Origin: Clavulina sp. PMI_390 | Lineage: Eukaryota; Basidiomycota; Agaricomycetes; Cantharellales; Hydnaceae | Direction: 5' to 3' | DNA length: 64,000 bases | Assembly (NCBI GenBank): GCA_015039315.1 | Contig: WIDE01000004.1 | Coordinates: 438,620-502,619, forward strand | In this document: positions 1 through 11,507 of the stretch, piece after piece | Layout of the letters: each line of letters starts with the position of its first letter | Position numbering within the stretch: the stretch's first letter is position 1 | Made by a program: the position numbers and the translations under genes | The notes under the pieces: generated by a model | Database searches by the model: none | What the model was told of the DNA's origin: nothing | The model's input: the letters and a program-made list of their open reading frames with translations, nothing else

Positions 1-164
1 GTCTCCAGAGCACGTGTGATGCCTTCGATCGATGTGTCAGCCCCGAGCGCTTCAGAAAAGATGGAGTCTGTGAGCTTTGTCTTGGAGGTGGCTTCAAACG
101 TAGCGACTGCGATCTCCCAAATATCGCCAACATCATCTGTGACAGTGGTGATGGGGGGAGGCAT
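1..164 (-). CDS. NLR-like receptor, N-terminal fragment (partial at window edge)
   Basis: Read on the minus strand from the ATG at 164-162, about 54 codons stay open to the window edge. They encode a close match to the first exon of the complete NLR at 1341-5079: both share the stretches DDVGDIW, TFEA, SKTKLTDS, FSEALGADTSIEGITRALET. In the complete gene this stretch begins the N-terminal domain of fungal STAND proteins, probably the Goodbye-type domain. The gene is therefore the start of a second NLR-like gene that diverges from the first; whether the rest (NACHT and repeats) exists cannot be seen. No stop or frameshift is visible in the fragment. The plus-strand reading of the same bases is only its shadow. 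Identification of the fragment as a homologue is firm; function is inferred from the paralogue. Confidence 0.75.
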   Translation of the reverse strand, partial: MPPPITTVTDDVGDIWEIAVATFEATSKTKLTDSIFSEALGADTSIEGITRALE

Positions 165-220
165 GGTGGCAGGAGTTGAAACGATGTGGACGTCAGGTGT
201 ACCGCGAACAGCCTTTGTCG
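1..220. repeat. Inverted repeat arm, partner 1291-1504
   Basis: Bases 1-220 are a diverged reverse complement of about 1291-1504. The match covers the first coding exon of the NLR genes and roughly 50 nt upstream of each ATG (for example the shared word acaaaggct then ttcgc). It arises from two paralogous genes in head-to-head orientation rather than from a mobile-element terminus; no flanking target-site duplication can be judged because the left end is cut. Confidence 0.75.
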
Positions 221-366
221 TGCTTATTATGGCCACCTCTTGATGAATATTAGGGTTACCTTGCCTCTCAATTAGGTAAAGGGGGCACAGCATAAAGGAT
301 CTGATGTTATCATGGAAACAGACAGAGAACAATGCAAGCTTTCATTCAAGTCGTTGAGGGCCACTG

Positions 367-640
367 AATTTGAGCACATTGTTCGTTTGTGTTGACGTCA
401 AAGCCCATAGTTGGCCACCTGTGACATCCATCAGCTATCCCCCTCTCCTTCAGATCACCCTGTCAGCGAAAAAGATATCTTGCGTTCATGACCCTCTTAT
501 ACCCCAACGATGGAACCGAATACAACGTCAAGAGCAAAGCTGTTCTTGCTCTGACAAGTGACCAAGGAGCGGACCATGGAGGGCCTGGCGGTGTCGCCAG
601 GACTCATGCTGGTGTATCAGGCCGCCCTGCAACGAAGAGA
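367..640 (+). pseudogene. Degenerate copy of glutaredoxin promoter and first exon
   Basis: This stretch aligns with about 5600-5870, the upstream region and first exon of the glutaredoxin gene at 5731. Shared words include ttgacgtc, agctatcc, the start ATGGAACCGA, catgctggtgta and a GCC-C-GCA block in the same order. The start codon equivalent is at 510-512, but the reading frame hits TGA after 14 codons and the later part is frameshifted, so no anchor helix or enzyme domain can be made. Nothing recognisable follows it: the remaining exons are absent. It is best read as a relic of a local duplication; expression is not expected. Confidence 0.65.
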
Positions 641-1290
641 TCACCCATTTGGACGGGAATTCTGAGCGTTGATACACCTCGCTGCATCACACTCATCTCG
701 TATTGGGTTCCATGACGTGAATGGAAAGCAACAGGACCATCCTTCGATTTCGGTGGTGGCAACGAATGGCGTGAAGGCGAGGGGGATCCGACCCCTGAAG
801 AATGAATAGGTCCTCAAAAAGCTGCGCGCGGTTCGGTTCGGGAAGCGATTTACTAGCTGAAGGAACATGACGCGACATGTGAGGGCTTGAGACGATCCTT
901 TGATTAGCTCTGTTTACATCGAGTCGTTCGTCGTTAATAAGTTGCACTCTCATTGCGTCTCTAACCTCTTCAGCTTTTCCTGTTCCCCTATGGAATCTTC
1001 TCATGCCCCAGCCCATCCCAGTCGTAGTTCTTCTGATATATTCGAAAGCTTGTCTCGTACTGGAAACGAGATTTCCTTGCACTGGTCTCCTATGGATAAG
1101 GTTGGCGTAGCGCACTTGACTTGCGGGAAAAACCGTGGTCGAAAGGGTGCATGTGAATAGACACCTCATTATTCGCCTAGGGTCAACAATCGAACGGAAA
1201 ATCAATATTGTGATCTGCTTCTTTGACATCATGACCCTTGCGGCAGCGAACTCCCGCCTGTCCATCAAGGCACGTCCTTACTATATTGGA
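641..1290. other. Intergenic between divergent NLR genes
   Basis: Open frames of up to 191 codons exist on the minus strand, but their composition is random-looking, with no recognisable domain or conserved motif. The part next to 1341 must carry the promoter of the right-hand NLR. I see no RNA gene or transposon end here. Confidence 0.5.
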
Positions 1291-1340
1291 CGCGACAAAG
1301 GCTTTTCGCACGAGCCCCCCACATCACTCTGATCCCGATC

Positions 1341-4300
1341 ATGCCCCCTCTGCCCCCCACCGCCACAGACGATGTTGGTGACATCTGGAAGCTCGCGATT
1401 GCTACATTTGAAGCCATCTCCAAGACAAAACTCACAGATTCAAGGTTTTCTGAAGCACTCGGTGCTGATACGTCAATCGAGGGGATCACACGTGCTCTTG
1501 AGACGTGTGGGGTGAGCCTCAACAATTTTCGCAACAAGGGGCAGCCCGTCCGTTCCGCGTTGAGACCCTTTCTTGGCCTCTTGAGGACAATCATTGACCC
1601 TGTTGGAGAGACAGTTAACGCGGTAAATAATATTCCTCTAAACCGTCATCTTGGGCACGGCGCTACTAATTTCTAGCTTACTGAAAGGTTGGGGTTCTGG
1701 GAGGGAAAGCCATTTTTGTTGCAGTCGCTCGTCTGCTTCAGGTTCGCCTCGACTTGACTCTCTTTCAGACGTAATCTTGATCGGCGACTCTTAGGCGACG
1801 GAACGTGTCTCACAGCTATACGATAACTTGGCCCGAGTGCTCGATGAGGTGCACAGTATCCTGTCCCGGCTTGAAATACTTTCACATGCGAAAGCTGTCA
1901 CACCGACTCTCCGCAAGGAATATACACAAATACTGACCCAGGTTCTTGTTATATCTGGCTTCTATATCAGATACTGTGACGCCATATGTATGGAGTCTGA
2001 GTGGGCCAGAGTGTGGAACGCAGTCCGCCTTCGCAGTCGTGAGTCTAGTAGCAACTAGATCCATTCCACTGACGTGATACATTACCTCCAACGTTCCATT
2101 AGGAGACTTTGTCTCTGTCGCTGTCGGCAACAAGGGTGTTGAAGATGCCATCCTTGACCTTGACAGGCTGGTGTCTCGGATCCACCAGACAATGACTGCC
2201 GAGAGCCTGGCTGTGCTAGTAGAGAGTGAGTAAGTTTCCCCCTTCTCGGCTGTCCGACTCGTCCCTGCGGTCTGCTGTTGAATAATCGAGTCTCCTTGGT
2301 CGATATAGATCGACACATGCTTGAAGCAGTTGAGAAAGCAAAAAGTGTGGACATTTGATATCGGGACTAATGATGCAGGACCACTTACCAGCCTCTAGAG
2401 CAGAAAGAGGCTTACGCGTGGCTTTCTCCTCCTGATCCCAATACAAACCAAGAGGAACGGCAGAAGCAGGGGTTAGTGGTGCCCGAGCATGGCCAGTGGC
2501 TACTGGACCTTCCATCATTCCAGGACTGGTTGGTTAGTTGTAACGGCTTCTTCTGGGTCTCAGCAAGTGGTATGATGCACTTTAATTGGTCATTTTTGAA
2601 ATGTTTTAACGATCAGATCACAGCTGGTGTTGGGAAGAGCGTCTTATGGTATGGTTGCCTTGTTACCACATTCCGCAAACATCCATCTGACTTCATATTC
2701 TGTGTAGTGCGCGAGTGGTCGAACACCTACAAGAGATGACATCCGCTGCTCCATCGGCCATCGCGTTCTTCTACTTTGACTATAGAGACCCCAGTAAGCG
2801 CACTTATCACAAGTTCATTGCCTCCGTTGTCGACCACTTCAGCCAAACATCCCGCGCTTGCCAGGAGCTTCTCCATGATATAACTTCTATGCAGGTAAAG
2901 GCTCAGGCATCAAAGAGGGAGCTGGAAGGGCTGCTCGTGTCCATGCTTAGCACTGCCGAGGAAAAGTTCCTTGTCATTGATGCCCTTGACGAGTGCTTGG
3001 AAACCGAACGACAACAGCTTCTCCCTTTCCTCGTCACCCTCGCTAAGAAAGTCCCTCCTGGTGGTGGAGTTCTTCGCATATTCACCACGAGCCGCCCCGA
3101 GCATGATATAGAGCATTCTCTCTATTACCCTCATGGTGACGCCGAACGTCTCATCACATATCGACTGTTTCTTGGAGAACGACTAGAGCATCTTGCTACG
3201 CTCGACGTATTCATCAAAACTGAGCTGGATGGGCCAAAGTTCTATGGACTGGAATGGTCCACTGCCTTCAGACAACAAGTTGCAGACGAGCTGCTTGATA
3301 AGTCTAAATCCATGTATGTTTGCCTCTTCACTCTATCATGATCGCCGTCTAATTCCACCTTGCATGATTGCTAGGTTTCTCTGGGTGCAGCTGCAGCTAC
3401 AGCGCCTCTCGAAGTGCTCAGAAACTGAGGCCCGCCATATGATCCGCGAACTTCCCGAAGGTCTTCCGGCGACTTATGCACGTATCCTGAGCGAGATTGA
3501 TTTTGGTCGTCGAACGACGATCCGTGCAGTCCTAGAATGTATGATTGCTGCATCTGAACAAAAGCGACCTCTGTCATTAATGGATATAGGGGAGCTCTTT
3601 CGCTTCGAGTTGCACCCAGTGAACGCTAGACCACGATGCTTGTCGATTGGGGTTGGCGTTCCCCTAGTCGGGGTGAACGGCGGTCCTTCACGCGTTAATC
3701 CTATCAATATACTCAAGCTACTACCTAGCGGCTTACTCAAGCTGGGGGAGGATGACAATAAGCTCCACTTTATTCATTTCACTGTTCAAGAGTACCTCCT
3801 CTCGTATCCCTTGGAGTCAACTCGTCACTCATCCGATGCTGCACTTTCAAATAACATGCTCGCTGCTTTTGGCACCTCACGTGAAAAAGCGATATCCACG
3901 TTACTCCTGGTGTTGTTGAGCGCACTCAGTCTGAACAACTCGCCCTATGTTCCTCATCTCACTGCTTATGCTGATAAGTCATGGTTCATCTTGGCGAACG
4001 CAGCCTTACCCGACTATGCGTCAATCAAGACCCCACTAGGACACTTCCTCGACTCCAATGCCAGTCTCAATGCTTTCAGGGAGTGGGTGCGGAGAGGATA
4101 TACCGCTACCGGGATCAAGGCAGTTGCTGAAGATCACCCTATCCATTGGGCCGTCCGCATCGGCTCACTGGAAGAAGCAAAGCGGCTTATTCAGCTTGAC
4201 TTGGAGACAAATGCTGAACCACACTTGGACATACGAAACGCGTATGACGGACAGGGATGGACTCCTTTATGTTATGCGGCATTCTGTGGAGATGTTGCAA

Positions 4301-5079
4301 TGCTCGATTTCCTTCTGGAGGACAACGAGTCTTGGGGTCTCCAACGTGTTGGCCTTGAAGACCGGGATCAAACAATTATTCAGGTCATTTTTGATTTAGC
4401 GACCCTGCGTTTTGACCTCCTGGGATCCTTTGACGATGAACTATTGCCGATTTCGTGGCTGCCGCGGGGGCTCGCAGAGTGGAGCCAATCCGTTGAGATT
4501 CTCAAGAAACTCTTGGCGATAACCCCGAATCCGAAACAGGCGTTAGCTACGTGTACCAGAGGAGGCCAGACGGCACTGATGCGAGCTTTATGTATTCGTG
4601 CTTCCAGGTCTTCGGTACCGCCTCTAGTGCGGGAGATTATCGACATTCTGTTAGCCAATGGCTCAGATCCGAATGCACAAGATGATGATGGCCGAGGCAT
4701 TCTTCACTATGCTGCTCGCAGCAGCCTTTCAGTGGTCATCCAAATGGTCTCCGACAAGTTTGCAATTGATGTGAACGCCGTGGATAACATGGGTGTCACT
4801 CCCTTGCATGAGGCAGTCTATCAGCGGTCAGTCGTGAATGTCGAAGCTCTCCTGCGCTGCGGCGCAGATCTCAATCTGTGCGACAATGGCGGGAATAGCC
4901 CGCTTGATGTGGGGCTTGTCAGACTTCAAGACGCAGAAGAAATGTTGGCTTGCATTGTGGATCCATCTGGCGTCAGTCAAGATGCCTGGCAAGAAGAGCT
5001 TCTGTGCTCAAAGAAGATATATACCCTTCTCGAACAACGTGGAGCGCGTCTAAACCGCTTGGCCATAGCCGATATCTAA
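1341..5079 (+). CDS. NACHT-ankyrin NLR-like (STAND) receptor
   Basis: Predicted intracellular STAND ATPase of the kind fungi use in non-self recognition and programmed cell death; the ligand is unknown. The first exon (1341-1622, 94 codons) gives a helical N-terminal domain, probably Goodbye-type. Further short exons carry a helical linker, then the P-loop SAGVGKSV (split by an intron; second half near 2628), Walker B KFLVIDALDEC (about 2965-3000) and the sensor-like FTTSRPEHDI (about 3080). An intron at about 3312-3374 joins ...SM to FLWVQLQLQRL, a phrase typical of this family. A long last exon holds a winged-helix-like region (HFTVQEYLLS, about 3775) and about five ankyrin repeats (GWTPLCYAAF, GRGILHYAA, GVTPLHEAV). 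The stop overlaps an AATAAA at 5078-5083. No frameshift is seen in the NACHT or ankyrin parts, so it appears intact, but exon limits between 1676 and 2640 are uncertain. Confidence 0.82.
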
Positions 5080-5730
5080 TAAACCTCTCGTGCTTCACGC
5101 TCTCTCAAATTTGTTAGCCACAGAATGATTGTGATGTACTCTTGGTTCTGCTGTCTTACTTTACGTTCTATGTTTACCGCGGATAGGAAGTATGAGTCGT
5201 GCCGTACAATACACATGGTATTATGAGGATGGATAATTGTCCATCAGGGCTTAAGAGAAAGAAACGGTGGGTCGAGCCCGTGGTGCTGAGTACTATATAT
5301 ATACGCTCATTCTCATTACCATTGCCATCAACGACCTTACTAGCTTCTCCAGAGGTGCTCAAATGGCCGCCTCTTTGATATGGACGTACGATACGCTCTA
5401 GGGAACCGTGTTGCTTTGTTGTGTGCAAGGGTATCCAATTGGTGGCCTACCATGATACCCGCCGTGTCAGGCTATGTACTCTCCTAAACTTCTCTTATTA
5501 TCCTCTCACCTCGTAATACCATTACATTGTGCTTGACTTCCTACATACCATGTTATGATTCTAGACTGCTCATGAGTCCCACCTTCCTGAGCCTGTTGTT
5601 TGCCTGTGCTGACATCGGGGACCCGCAGTCAATCGCCTTGACGTCGACCAGCTATCCTCTTCTCTCCTTCAGAATACACTCCCTCAGCCCAAAAGATCTT
5701 GCTTCCACAAGCTGTATTGTAAACCCAATC
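5080..5730. other. Intergenic, NLR to glutaredoxin
   Basis: Holds the 3' end of the NLR transcript (AATAAA overlapping the stop) and the promoter of the glutaredoxin gene. The part from about 5600 is the better-preserved partner of the relic at 367-640. No other gene seen. Confidence 0.5.
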
Positions 5731-7556
5731 ATGGAACCGATATCAACAACACCAACAGCAAAAACTTTCTTTGCCAATGGTAACAAGCGAACGAAACGGA
5801 CCCTGGTAGGTCTGGCAGTATCACTGGCAGTCATGCTGGTGTACTGGGTCGCCCCGCAGAAACACATCGCCTCGTTCATGAGCCCTCAACCAAGCGCTCC
5901 ACCGCTCCCTGTCTGGAGGGATCGTACTTGGGACCGACTGGACCAGGTGAGATCCATATTTAGCTTCAGACATCTCATGTGGTCGTGTCGCTATTCCCAA
6001 AGCGCAGCAGAATCATATCATGAACCTACAAACTCTCGTCTGATTCTGATGATGGTATCTGGGTGCGCTTGTGCAGAGGCACTATTAATGCATGAGAGTG
6101 CTTGACGAGCAGTCATATGCATCAAGCTGTGCACTGCCCAACCGACGACACGGAGTTGGGTCAATCATACCCCGACCATGATCTATTGTTGCCGTCGTAT
6201 GTGCTGGAAGGATTCATAGCGCCCACTTCATCTCGTTTACTGCTCAAGCTGTTGCACTGGCGACCCACAAATGCTGACACATTCTGTCCACCTAGATTCG
6301 CTCCTTAATATTTTTCACATCATCCTTATCCACAGCACAAGAATTCTCCATCGCACCCTCTAATTCTCTCCTTGTCCAAGCGGACGACCCCGCATTATTG
6401 AAGAAAAAGTTGACACCCTACACCTTTGGCGCTTTGTCAGAAGAGGCTAGTGCAGAATGGGTCGAGAAGACCAGGGCATTAGACAGGAGTACACCACTCG
6501 TGGTTTTTAGTAAGGTATGACATCTATAGCATTGTTTATTGAGGTTCTTGTGTTGACGTGATTTCGGTGGTATAGACATACTGCCAGTAAGCACATGTCC
6601 TCCTCAATACCCAAGTTTGGGATCTCATGGCGAGAGTGACCCACACTCTTCTTGTTCTGCGTTATGACGATGATCGATTCGATACCTTGCTTCACCTACT
6701 TAACCACCTGGCCGCCATTTGCTCAAATTTTCGCGCTGTGGTTGCTGTGGATCGAATCACGCCCTGTCATTCGACGCATCGACGGAATGCACGTATAAAG
6801 ATACTCCAAGAAAATGAAGGATCTGCTACAGACCCTAAACGTACACCCCAAACCGTTGATCATCGAAGTCGATCTCCGAGGTGAGTGGCTGCTTCATTTC
6901 TCGACCTGCTCCCTCGCCCTTCTTTCTCCTTTTTTATTCTTCTTCTTCCCACCTTGGCGACTTCTATGTCTATATTTCTCTCTCCTTTCGACATCGTGGT
7001 CATGCACGTGCTGCTCAATGTGGCTGAGGCACCATCGATGGCGGATGAGTGGCTGGGAGTGTAGCGGTCATAGACCTCTACTCCTTTCCATGAGCACGAG
7101 GGTTATACATGTATGAGGCTTGTGAAGAAATGGCATTTCCACATGCACCTGCATGTGTTCCCTCGTTCTTTTTACCACCAACTGTGACAAGCAAGCGAAC
7201 CTCGCGTTCGCGCCACTAGCCCTGTGGCGGGCGGGGAAGGCGTTGCTTTTCCTTTCACATGTGCAAATGTCTGCTTCGTAGATTGCGCCTTCTTTCTTTT
7301 ATACCCTGGAGAACCGCTCTTATATTTACTAATTATTTCGCGGAATGGCGATTCCGTTGTTTGTGTCCTTTCTCTCGTAACAGACGATGCCGCAGTGATC
7401 AAGGCACACCTCGAGCGGCTGACGGGGCGCGCAACGTTCCCCAATTTGATTATCCAAGGACACTCGATTGGCGGCTGGGACGACATTGACGATCTTCACC
7501 GTCAGGGGATGTTCGAAGTGCTGTTGAGAAGCGGCGGCATCGATGTGCGGCACTAG
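5731..7556 (+). CDS. Membrane-anchored monothiol-type glutaredoxin (Grx6/7-like)
   Basis: Thiol-redox enzyme of the secretory pathway type. Five exons: 5731-5946, 6296-6514, 6576-6586, 6801-6880, 7384-7556; phases agree throughout (194 codons). Residues about 24-42 form a single N-terminal membrane helix (LVGLAVSLAVMLVYWVA), placing the domain in the ER/Golgi lumen by analogy with yeast Grx6/7. The active site reads VVFSK-TYCQYSKKMKDLL, i.e. a CxYS monothiol site with CQYS where CPYS or CSYS is usual. The cis-proline segment is TFPNLIIQGHSIGG, giving the glutathione-binding GG. The catalytic cysteine sits on an 11-nt exon, which gene finders are likely to miss. Tandem paralogue of the gene at 8384; a dead first-exon copy lies at 367-640. 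The first and fourth introns (349 and 503 nt) are long for this genome. No alternative function seems likely. Confidence 0.78.
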
Positions 7557-8383
7557 AGGGTTAGCCGTCATTTCAGAGTGGGGGGGCCAGCAGCCTTTGT
7601 GCGATTTGACGTCAGCTGTGGGCACTGCGGCTCTATGGCGGCCAAGCTGTCAATGGCATTCATGCTTTATCACACTTAGGAACGGGGAATATCATTTTCC
7701 AATCCACCCCGCGGTATCTGGCTTGGCCCTCTTGTATGTTGCTAGGCCCCAGAAGTTCTGTAGCTTTTCGAGTTGTATTATCATTATTCTTCCTCCTCGA
7801 AAGCCCAGGATCGATCGGCTAATCTCCTGGGATAAGGACATGTATAACCATGCTGAGATGTCAAAAGGAAGAAGGACGCGGCAAATGGTGCGAAACCGCC
7901 AAATGAGTCACGCGCAGGTTGCGCAGGTGGATAATCATGATCGGGATCGGACTACGAGTGTCAGATACGGATCAAAGGAGAGGTGAGCATAGTGGACGGG
8001 TCAGGAGAGGACAGGGAATGTTGTTTTGGGGACGGGGGAGAGGCTCCACTCTAATTGAGTTGTTGGCTCCAAGGCGCTAAAAGAGGCTTGGCACGGTTTT
8101 CAGTTGCCAACTAACAACCCAACACGGGAGTACATACACAGCCCACACACACTCTCTTCCTGCTTCCCCTCTTTTTTTAAACCTTTTCGAGTTTTTGCTC
8201 GCACTTGCACAGTTGCCAGCTCTTTTATTGCCCCCCCTTACCCCCTCCGGCCCTTCTTCTCCTTGATAATTTCTTATCAGAGGACGCCACGCTCCTGCAA
8301 TTATTACCCGAAAACAAGGGCACACACACATCAGCCAGTCATCCGTCCATCCGTCCCGTCCACCCAACTCCCTCCCTCCCGCC
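7557..8383. other. Intergenic between glutaredoxin paralogues
   Basis: No coding sequence recognised. From about 8140 to 8383 the plus strand is strongly pyrimidine-rich (C/T tracts, CACACACAC), as in many fungal core promoters, directly upstream of the ATG at 8384. Confidence 0.5.
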
Positions 8384-9861
8384 ATGCACCACCGCCGCAA
8401 CTCGTCACTCGCTGTCATAGACCGCAGCATCCCATCTGATATCATCTCCTCATCCGCCGACTCGGAAAAGCACCGTATCTCCCTCGTCGCTATCACCGAA
8501 CAGGATCCCATCTACTCCTCGTCCTCCTCCATGTCTACTCTACGGAGAAGACTCAGGCCACTCGCCATCCTCCTCGCCGTTGGCACCCTCTTCCTCCTTC
8601 TCCTGCTCTCCGGCTTCTTCAATGCTAGCTCAGGATTACGGGTGGCGCAAGATTCCTCACGTATCGTGGTCCACGACCGCCCGTACCCTCCCGCGCTTGC
8701 CCCAGGGCGCATTCCGCCTCATGGCGATGCCTACGATGACGAACGAGTGGCCTCGAATCCGTACAAGGGGAAAGGAAACGGCGCCGGCGCTGCCTCGTCT
8801 TCGTCCGCTGCTCACCAGGGTAAACCGTTGAAGCTCACCACCGATGAAGAGCTGGGCGCGCTCGTTGCCTACCTCACCTCGCTAGGTGCCCATGCCACCA
8901 TCCCCGACTCAATAGACCCTGCAAAGCCTATCGACGCCGAGCTTATCCTGGGCTTCAATACCCGCTCCGCAAAGGCCGCCGCCGAAGTCAAAGAGCTTGT
9001 CGCTGAGACATGGGAGATCCACCCTGTCGTCATGTTCGGCCAGGTTAGTACCACCCCCTTCTCGAACTGTCTCGTTTTCTCTTTTCTTTGGGGCGCATCT
9101 TTCCTGTTTCCTATTATGTACCTTATCGCTCTCGATGCGCCGCCGATGCGCCACGTTTGCCCATTTTTTCGCGCGTGTTCCCTCATTTCGGACATGGACC
9201 GAAGGGGGGTAACCATGGCATTCCCGACGTCATCATCGCCATCTTTTTCACGTCTCACTCTGCTCGCGTACTTGATGATGTGATATATACATAACGCTAA
9301 CCGTCTATTCCGCTCCACAGGCTCGGCAACCGACAACCAAGGCCCTGAAATTAGCGCTCGACATGCTCAACCTGCATCCCAAACCCACGATGATCTTCTT
9401 GGATGAGCGAGGTACGTGGGCGTGTGATGATATAGCTTATCTTTTGCGTGCCCCTGTCTCTGACTAGACGTAAAAATCATTCCTCCCCTTTTCGCGATCT
9501 ATTCTTGCCCTCGTTTCATGTGTGGTGCACGATTTTCCACCTCGATTTGAAATGCTCCCGGCCATGCTTCGCTTACCCCTTGCGCGCGATGCCAATCCCT
9601 ATGTGCACTCTCGGACCGTGCTTCCTCTGTCTTCCTTCATCTCCGTCAATTATCCGACTATTTTGAACAGAGGACGAGTCCCGTCTCGGCGCCATTGTTC
9701 AGCGCCTCACTGGTGCAAAGTCCTTCCCCGTAACGATCGTGGGTGGCCGGTACATCGGCAGCGTCGATGAAGTGCTCGTGATGGCCTCTAATGGCGAGCT
9801 TCGGGAGCTGTTAGCGGAAGCCGGCGCAACCGTGACGCCCAAGAAGGGCAAGGGCAAGTAA
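8384..9861 (+). CDS. Glutaredoxin-like membrane protein lacking the active-site cysteine
   Basis: Three exons (8384-9043, 9321-9411, 9671-9861) in consistent phase give about 313 residues. A serine-rich cytosolic N-terminus is followed by one membrane helix (residues about 58-78, LAILLAVGTLFLLLLLSGFF), a low-complexity stem and a thioredoxin-fold domain: LTTDEELGALVAYL, HPVVMFGQ, LNLHPKPTMIFLDER, SFPVTIVGGRYIGS. The fold elements, cis-Pro and GG glutathione loop match the upstream paralogue. Where the paralogue has TYCQYS this protein has ARQPTT, so the catalytic Cys is Gln; I found no missed micro-exon in the 9044-9320 intron that would restore it. It may bind glutathione or act as a scaffold rather than as a reductase. 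The start at 8384 is the first ATG of the frame; the ATG at 8531, just before the helix, is an alternative. Confidence 0.75.
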
Positions 9862-11507
9862 AGAGAGAATCAAAAAAGATTTCCTTGGCAAAATGGGAAT
9901 TGAGCTACCGATTTCCATTCTGTCGCCATCCTTTCTCTCTTTGCCGCTCCTCTTCCCACCTTATCGAAACGCGAGATTTAGAGTTACGCTCGCTTGCCTC
10001 CCTCAGCACTGCTGGTGCCGCCCGCCCTTCACGCTCAAGCGCGCCATCCCGTCCACGTCTATGTCTGCAAACACGTACCCCTTGCCTCCATATCAATACA
10101 TACCAGCGCTCATAATGCCCCGCCTCCCTTCTCCAAAAACTCTCGACGCCTATTTCTCTCTCTTTCGGAACTCAGATGATCCTATCGATCCGGCCCTATC
10201 ACGGTGTAGAGGGCCGTGTACAGGTGTAATGCTGCTTCCATCTTTTATTCACGGTGTACCGTTATCTCCATGCATCTCGCTCGGCTTCTCTGTTCGCTCT
10301 CTCTCTCTCTCCTACATTCGCTCCCATCCATTCCTCTCGTTTTAGATCTTATTTTGCATCCCTTCACCGCTGCACATGTATGGCCTCTTTCCCTACCATC
10401 CGTCTCGCCTTCAGGTTCCACTCTTCACACTCTGATAGTCTTTTTGAGCGCTTTTTCAGCTCGTCTCAACAATACAGTCTACTACTACTAGTACCGCTAT
10501 TCGCCACATCTTCTGTTTTTCCCTTTCATTTTCTTCTTTGCCACCTAGCTTATTCAGGTTTTTCCGTCGTTTCTTCGCCGCTTTGCTCAGTTGGGCTGTT
10601 GGGTATACGTAGGTACTAGTAGGCTAGTCTGCTATCACAAACCACTTCCATACTTACACATACATACATATACATCATTCATGCATATCCCCATCTCGTC
10701 CCACGCAGTTTTTACGTATCTATCCACCATCAATAGATTTGGTTGATCTGGACCCCCCTGAACCGTGTCTTTGGTGCTAGCGTTACAGTTGTCGTAGTGT
10801 GCGGATCCTTGTGTGACGATCGTGTTGAGAAACTCGAAACTCATCTCTTTGTGCGATGGGGATGGACGGGGATTAGGAGACTCCTTGGCAATAGATGGAC
10901 AATGGAGACGGAGGATCTTGTGCCTAGCTACAGCACTTGTACTAACGGCACGGGAAAGTGAGAGGAAAGAAAGCGAAAAGTAATTGAAATGTAAGGTACA
11001 AGTAAAGAAACCCGTCTACCGCGCCGTACAGTGAATCTGACTCTGAGGGTAGAACACTGCGAGACGGGGGAAGAGGAGAGGAAAGGGAGATGTGGATGGT
11101 ATATAATTAGAGCTGAGAAACGCGTCGGTGTAGATATGGGATTGGGATGGGACGGGATGGAGAATGAGGGAGTCGAGTGGATAGATAGATTAGATAGTGA
11201 GAGGGATTAGATTGTGGAGTGAGGGAGTTATGATGAGGTGGATAACAACGACGACGTGAGAGGGGATTGGGAAGCGGGCGCGTAAGGGGCGAGAGCAAGA
11301 GGCGAAGATAATAGCAAAAATCAGCAAGCAAGCAAACAAGCACGAAAACCAGACCAGACATGGAGAAGAAAGAGCCTATGTTTGTCTGAAGATCCAAGCT
11401 GGCGGAGATCAGGTGCAATTTGCGACAGGAAGGATGCTGTCTGGGTACCACCAGAAGGCCACAGCCTGAGGATATGGGTGAAAGGGAAAGGTAGAACATG
11501 AGCGTCA
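9862..11507. other. Intergenic, pyrimidine-rich tract plus left flank of tandem unit
   Basis: From 9900 to about 10600 the plus strand is very C/T-rich (CTCTCTCTC runs) and probably holds the 3' UTR of the upstream gene. From about 10731 the sequence is repeated near 14818 and belongs to the 4.1-kb tandem unit. A purine-rich stretch follows (11050-11350), which is the 3' flank of the minus-strand exchanger gene. No protein gene is convincing. Confidence 0.5.

Noticed and set aside
16..243. Plus-strand open frame
   Set aside because: It is the antisense reading of the first exon of the left NLR gene; the same frame reappears antisense to the complete NLR.
693..1268. 191-codon minus-strand open frame
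   Set aside because: No motif, odd composition, and it lies in the intergenic region and relic between the NLR genes; probably chance.
1..1504. Inverted repeat as a transposon terminal repeat
   Set aside because: The arms are coding first exons of paralogous genes with promoter-proximal bases; no transposase or target-site duplication is visible.
8384..9861. Possibility that the cysteine-less glutaredoxin is a pseudogene
   Set aside because: Three exons stay in phase with good splice sites, the membrane helix and glutathione loop are kept, and no stop or frameshift is present.
9893..10619. Several plus-strand frames of 90-150 codons
   Set aside because: Composed of Ser/Leu/Phe from a C/T-rich tract, with no domain; an artefact of base composition.
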